Shown here piece by piece: positions 4,735-5,739 of a DNA stretch of 5,739 nucleotides; within the stretch, counting starts at the first letter, position 1, and the number at the start of each line of letters is the position of its first letter. The stretch lies in contig JALVFC010000021.1 of NCBI GenBank assembly GCA_027030285.1, positions 1-5,739 of the forward strand. The letters are read 5' to 3'. The DNA is from Thiotrichaceae bacterium. GTDB lineage: Bacteria; Pseudomonadota; Gammaproteobacteria; Thiotrichales; Thiotrichaceae. The notes under the pieces are model-generated. The model saw only the letters and a program-made list of their open reading frames with translations. It did not search any database and was not told the origin of the DNA. A program made the position numbers and the translations under genes.

Positions 4735-5529
4735 ATGCCCGACAGCTTAACATCTCCGGCTTTGGCTGCTCTACAAGATATTAATCTGACGATTGCCGGG
4801 CGCCCGATCTTGCGTGATGTCAGTCTGCAAGTGCAGCGGGGCATGATACTGACTGTGATTGGTCCCAATGGTGCGGGCAAATCTACCCTGTTGCGTATTT
4901 TGCTGGGATTGCAGCAGCCTGAAACGGGAACGGTTTTCCGCGCGCCAGGCCTGCGCATTGGTTATGTGCCGCAGAAAGTTCAGATTGATGCGCAGATGCC
5001 GCTGACCGTGCAGGGTTTTGTGCAACTTGGGTGCCATAAAAAGGCATCGGCACAACTGCAAACCGTGTTGCAGGAAACGGGCGCACGGCATTTACTGGAT
5101 ACGCCCATTCAGGCACTGTCAGGCGGTGAGTTTCAGCGCGTTTTACTTGCGCGGGCTTTATTGCGCGAACCGCAGTTGCTGGTGCTGGATGAGCCTGCCC
5201 AGGGGGTAGATGTGAGTGGTCAGGCACAGCTTTATCAGCTTATTGACCGACTGGTAGAAGAGCATGGTTTTGGTGTGATTATGGTGTCGCATGACCTGCA
5301 TCTGGTAATGGCAAATACCGACAAAGTGTTGTGCCTGAATCAGCATATCTGCTGTAGTGGTCATCCTGAAGATGTTAGCAAGCATCCGGAGTATATGAGT
5401 TTGTTTGGTGATGGAAAAGCGACAGCGGGTATTGGAGTTTACACCCACCACCATGACCACGAACATGAACTGGATGGGCATATCTGCCCCCTGAGCGGTG
5501 ATGCCTGCAAGGGGCATGCACATGAGTGA
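4735..5529 (+). CDS. znuC: ZnuC, ATP-binding subunit of the zinc ABC transporter
   Basis: This 264-residue cytoplasmic ATPase drives zinc import through ZnuB. It has a complete ABC cassette: Walker A GPNGAGKST (43-51), Q-loop at Gln80 (GYVPQKV), signature LSGGEFQRVLLARALL (128-143), Walker B with LLVLDEPAQGVDV (148-160) and the switch His186 in MVSHDLHLVMA. The segment TDKVLCLNQHICCSGHPEDV (195-214) and the ending are typical of ZnuC rather than manganese or iron homologues. A histidine-rich tail (238-264, beginning THHHDHEHELDGH and ending KGHAHE) with Cys251 and Cys258 could bind zinc and tune transport. Length is close to the E. coli protein. It is divergent from znuA and overlaps znuB by 8 bp, so the two are translationally coupled. 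Confidence 0.95.
   Translation: MPDSLTSPALAALQDINLTIAGRPILRDVSLQVQRGMILTVIGPNGAGKSTLLRILLGLQQPETGTVFRAPGLRIGYVPQKVQIDAQMPLTVQGFVQLGCHKKASAQLQTVLQETGARHLLDTPIQALSGGEFQRVLLARALLREPQLLVLDEPAQGVDVSGQAQLYQLIDRLVEEHGFGVIMVSHDLHLVMANTDKVLCLNQHICCSGHPEDVSKHPEYMSLFGDGKATAGIGVYTHHHDHEHELDGHICPLSGDACKGHAHE
5509..5514 (+). promoter_or_regulatory. Ribosome binding site of znuB
   Basis: AAGGGG lies inside the end of znuC, 7 nt before ATG 5522. It decides between two in-frame ATG codons: the one at 5516 would be only 1 nt away, too close, so 5522 is the likely start of znuB. Confidence 0.6.
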
Positions 5530-5739
5530 CTTTATACTCAGGGCACTGGCTGCCGGATTATTGGTATCGCTGCTGACTGGTGCATTGGGTGTTTTTGTGG
5601 TGTGGCGACGTATGGCGTATTTCGGTGACACGATTTCACATGCTTCCCTGTTAGGCGTTTCATTGGGCTTTTTGCTGGGGATCAGTGTCAATGCGGGTAT
5701 TATTGCTGTGAGTCTTGCAGTGGCATTATTAATGGTCTG
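5522..5739 (+). CDS. znuB: ZnuB, membrane permease of the zinc ABC transporter (N-terminal part only)
   Basis: The first 72 codons are present; the gene runs off the right edge. The product is the channel subunit, expected to span the inner membrane several times and to pair with ZnuC. The visible part shows a hydrophobic first helix (LRALAAGLLVSLLTGALGVFVV, split about residues 6-27), then the family hallmark WRRMAYFGDTISHASLLGVS (28-47), followed by a second helix (GFLLGISVNAGIIAVSLAVALL). E. coli ZnuB carries nearly the same WRRMSYFGDTLAHASLLGV block. It overlaps znuC by 8 bp. A sister manganese permease is a theoretical alternative, but znuA and znuC make the zinc call secure. Confidence 0.92.
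   Translation, partial: MSDFILRALAAGLLVSLLTGALGVFVVWRRMAYFGDTISHASLLGVSLGFLLGISVNAGIIAVSLAVALLMV

Noticed and set aside
4665..4958. N-terminal extension of znuA open to 4958 on the minus strand
   Set aside because: It is antisense to the znuC start, has no ZnuA-like sequence, and would place the signal peptide inside the protein.
5158..5691. Minus-strand reading frame antisense to znuC and znuB
   Set aside because: It covers conserved ABC motifs on the other strand and shows no recognisable protein features.
1..5739. CRISPR array, tRNA, rRNA, insertion sequence or attachment site
   Set aside because: I saw no regular direct repeats, no tRNA-like cloverleaf, no transposase fragment and no flanking duplications by eye.

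Overview
The window looks like chromosomal DNA of a gammaproteobacterium. The base for this is the gene families rather than any marker: the znuA/znuCB and qmcA-nfeD genes are laid out and read much like their enterobacterial counterparts, and the arsR, permease and arsJ genes are of types common in Proteobacteria. Base composition is moderate, coding density is high, and I see no phage, IS, tRNA, rRNA or CRISPR sequence. The genus cannot be named from this window.

Layout. Positions 1-1678 (minus strand) hold an arsenic-resistance block read in the order arsR, ArsP-type permease, arsJ; arsJ runs off the left edge. A well-formed sigma70-like promoter with an 8+8 bp inverted repeat in its spacer sits between arsR and the permease, and a second inverted repeat lies beside it. 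Positions 1797-2121 (plus) hold a small TraR/DksA-type C4 zinc-finger gene divergent from arsR and broken by a frameshift at about 1932-1940. Positions 2203-3625 (plus) hold a promoter, qmcA (SPFH/band 7) and nfeD, followed by a hairpin at 3667-3686. Positions 3573-5739 hold a zinc uptake locus: znuA on the minus strand, and znuC then znuB (cut by the right edge) on the plus strand, started from a 70 bp divergent control region.

How the parts work together. ArsR should release the permease-arsJ promoter when trivalent arsenic binds its cysteines. The permease family exports trivalent organoarsenicals, and ArsJ exports 1-arseno-3-phosphoglycerate made from arsenate by a GAPDH. QmcA and NfeD form a membrane pair thought to organise membrane microdomains. 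ZnuA captures periplasmic zinc and hands it to the ZnuB channel driven by the ZnuC ATPase.

The most notable points are: the ArsR has only two of the three classical metal-site cysteines and sits with an organoarsenical permease; its operator-like repeats lie downstream of arsR, not in front of it; the DksA-like gene is broken by an apparent 2-nt loss; znuA has apparently lost its stop and reads 55 residues into a terminator and into nfeD; and no Zur box is visible at the znu locus. I see no clearly undescribed system here.
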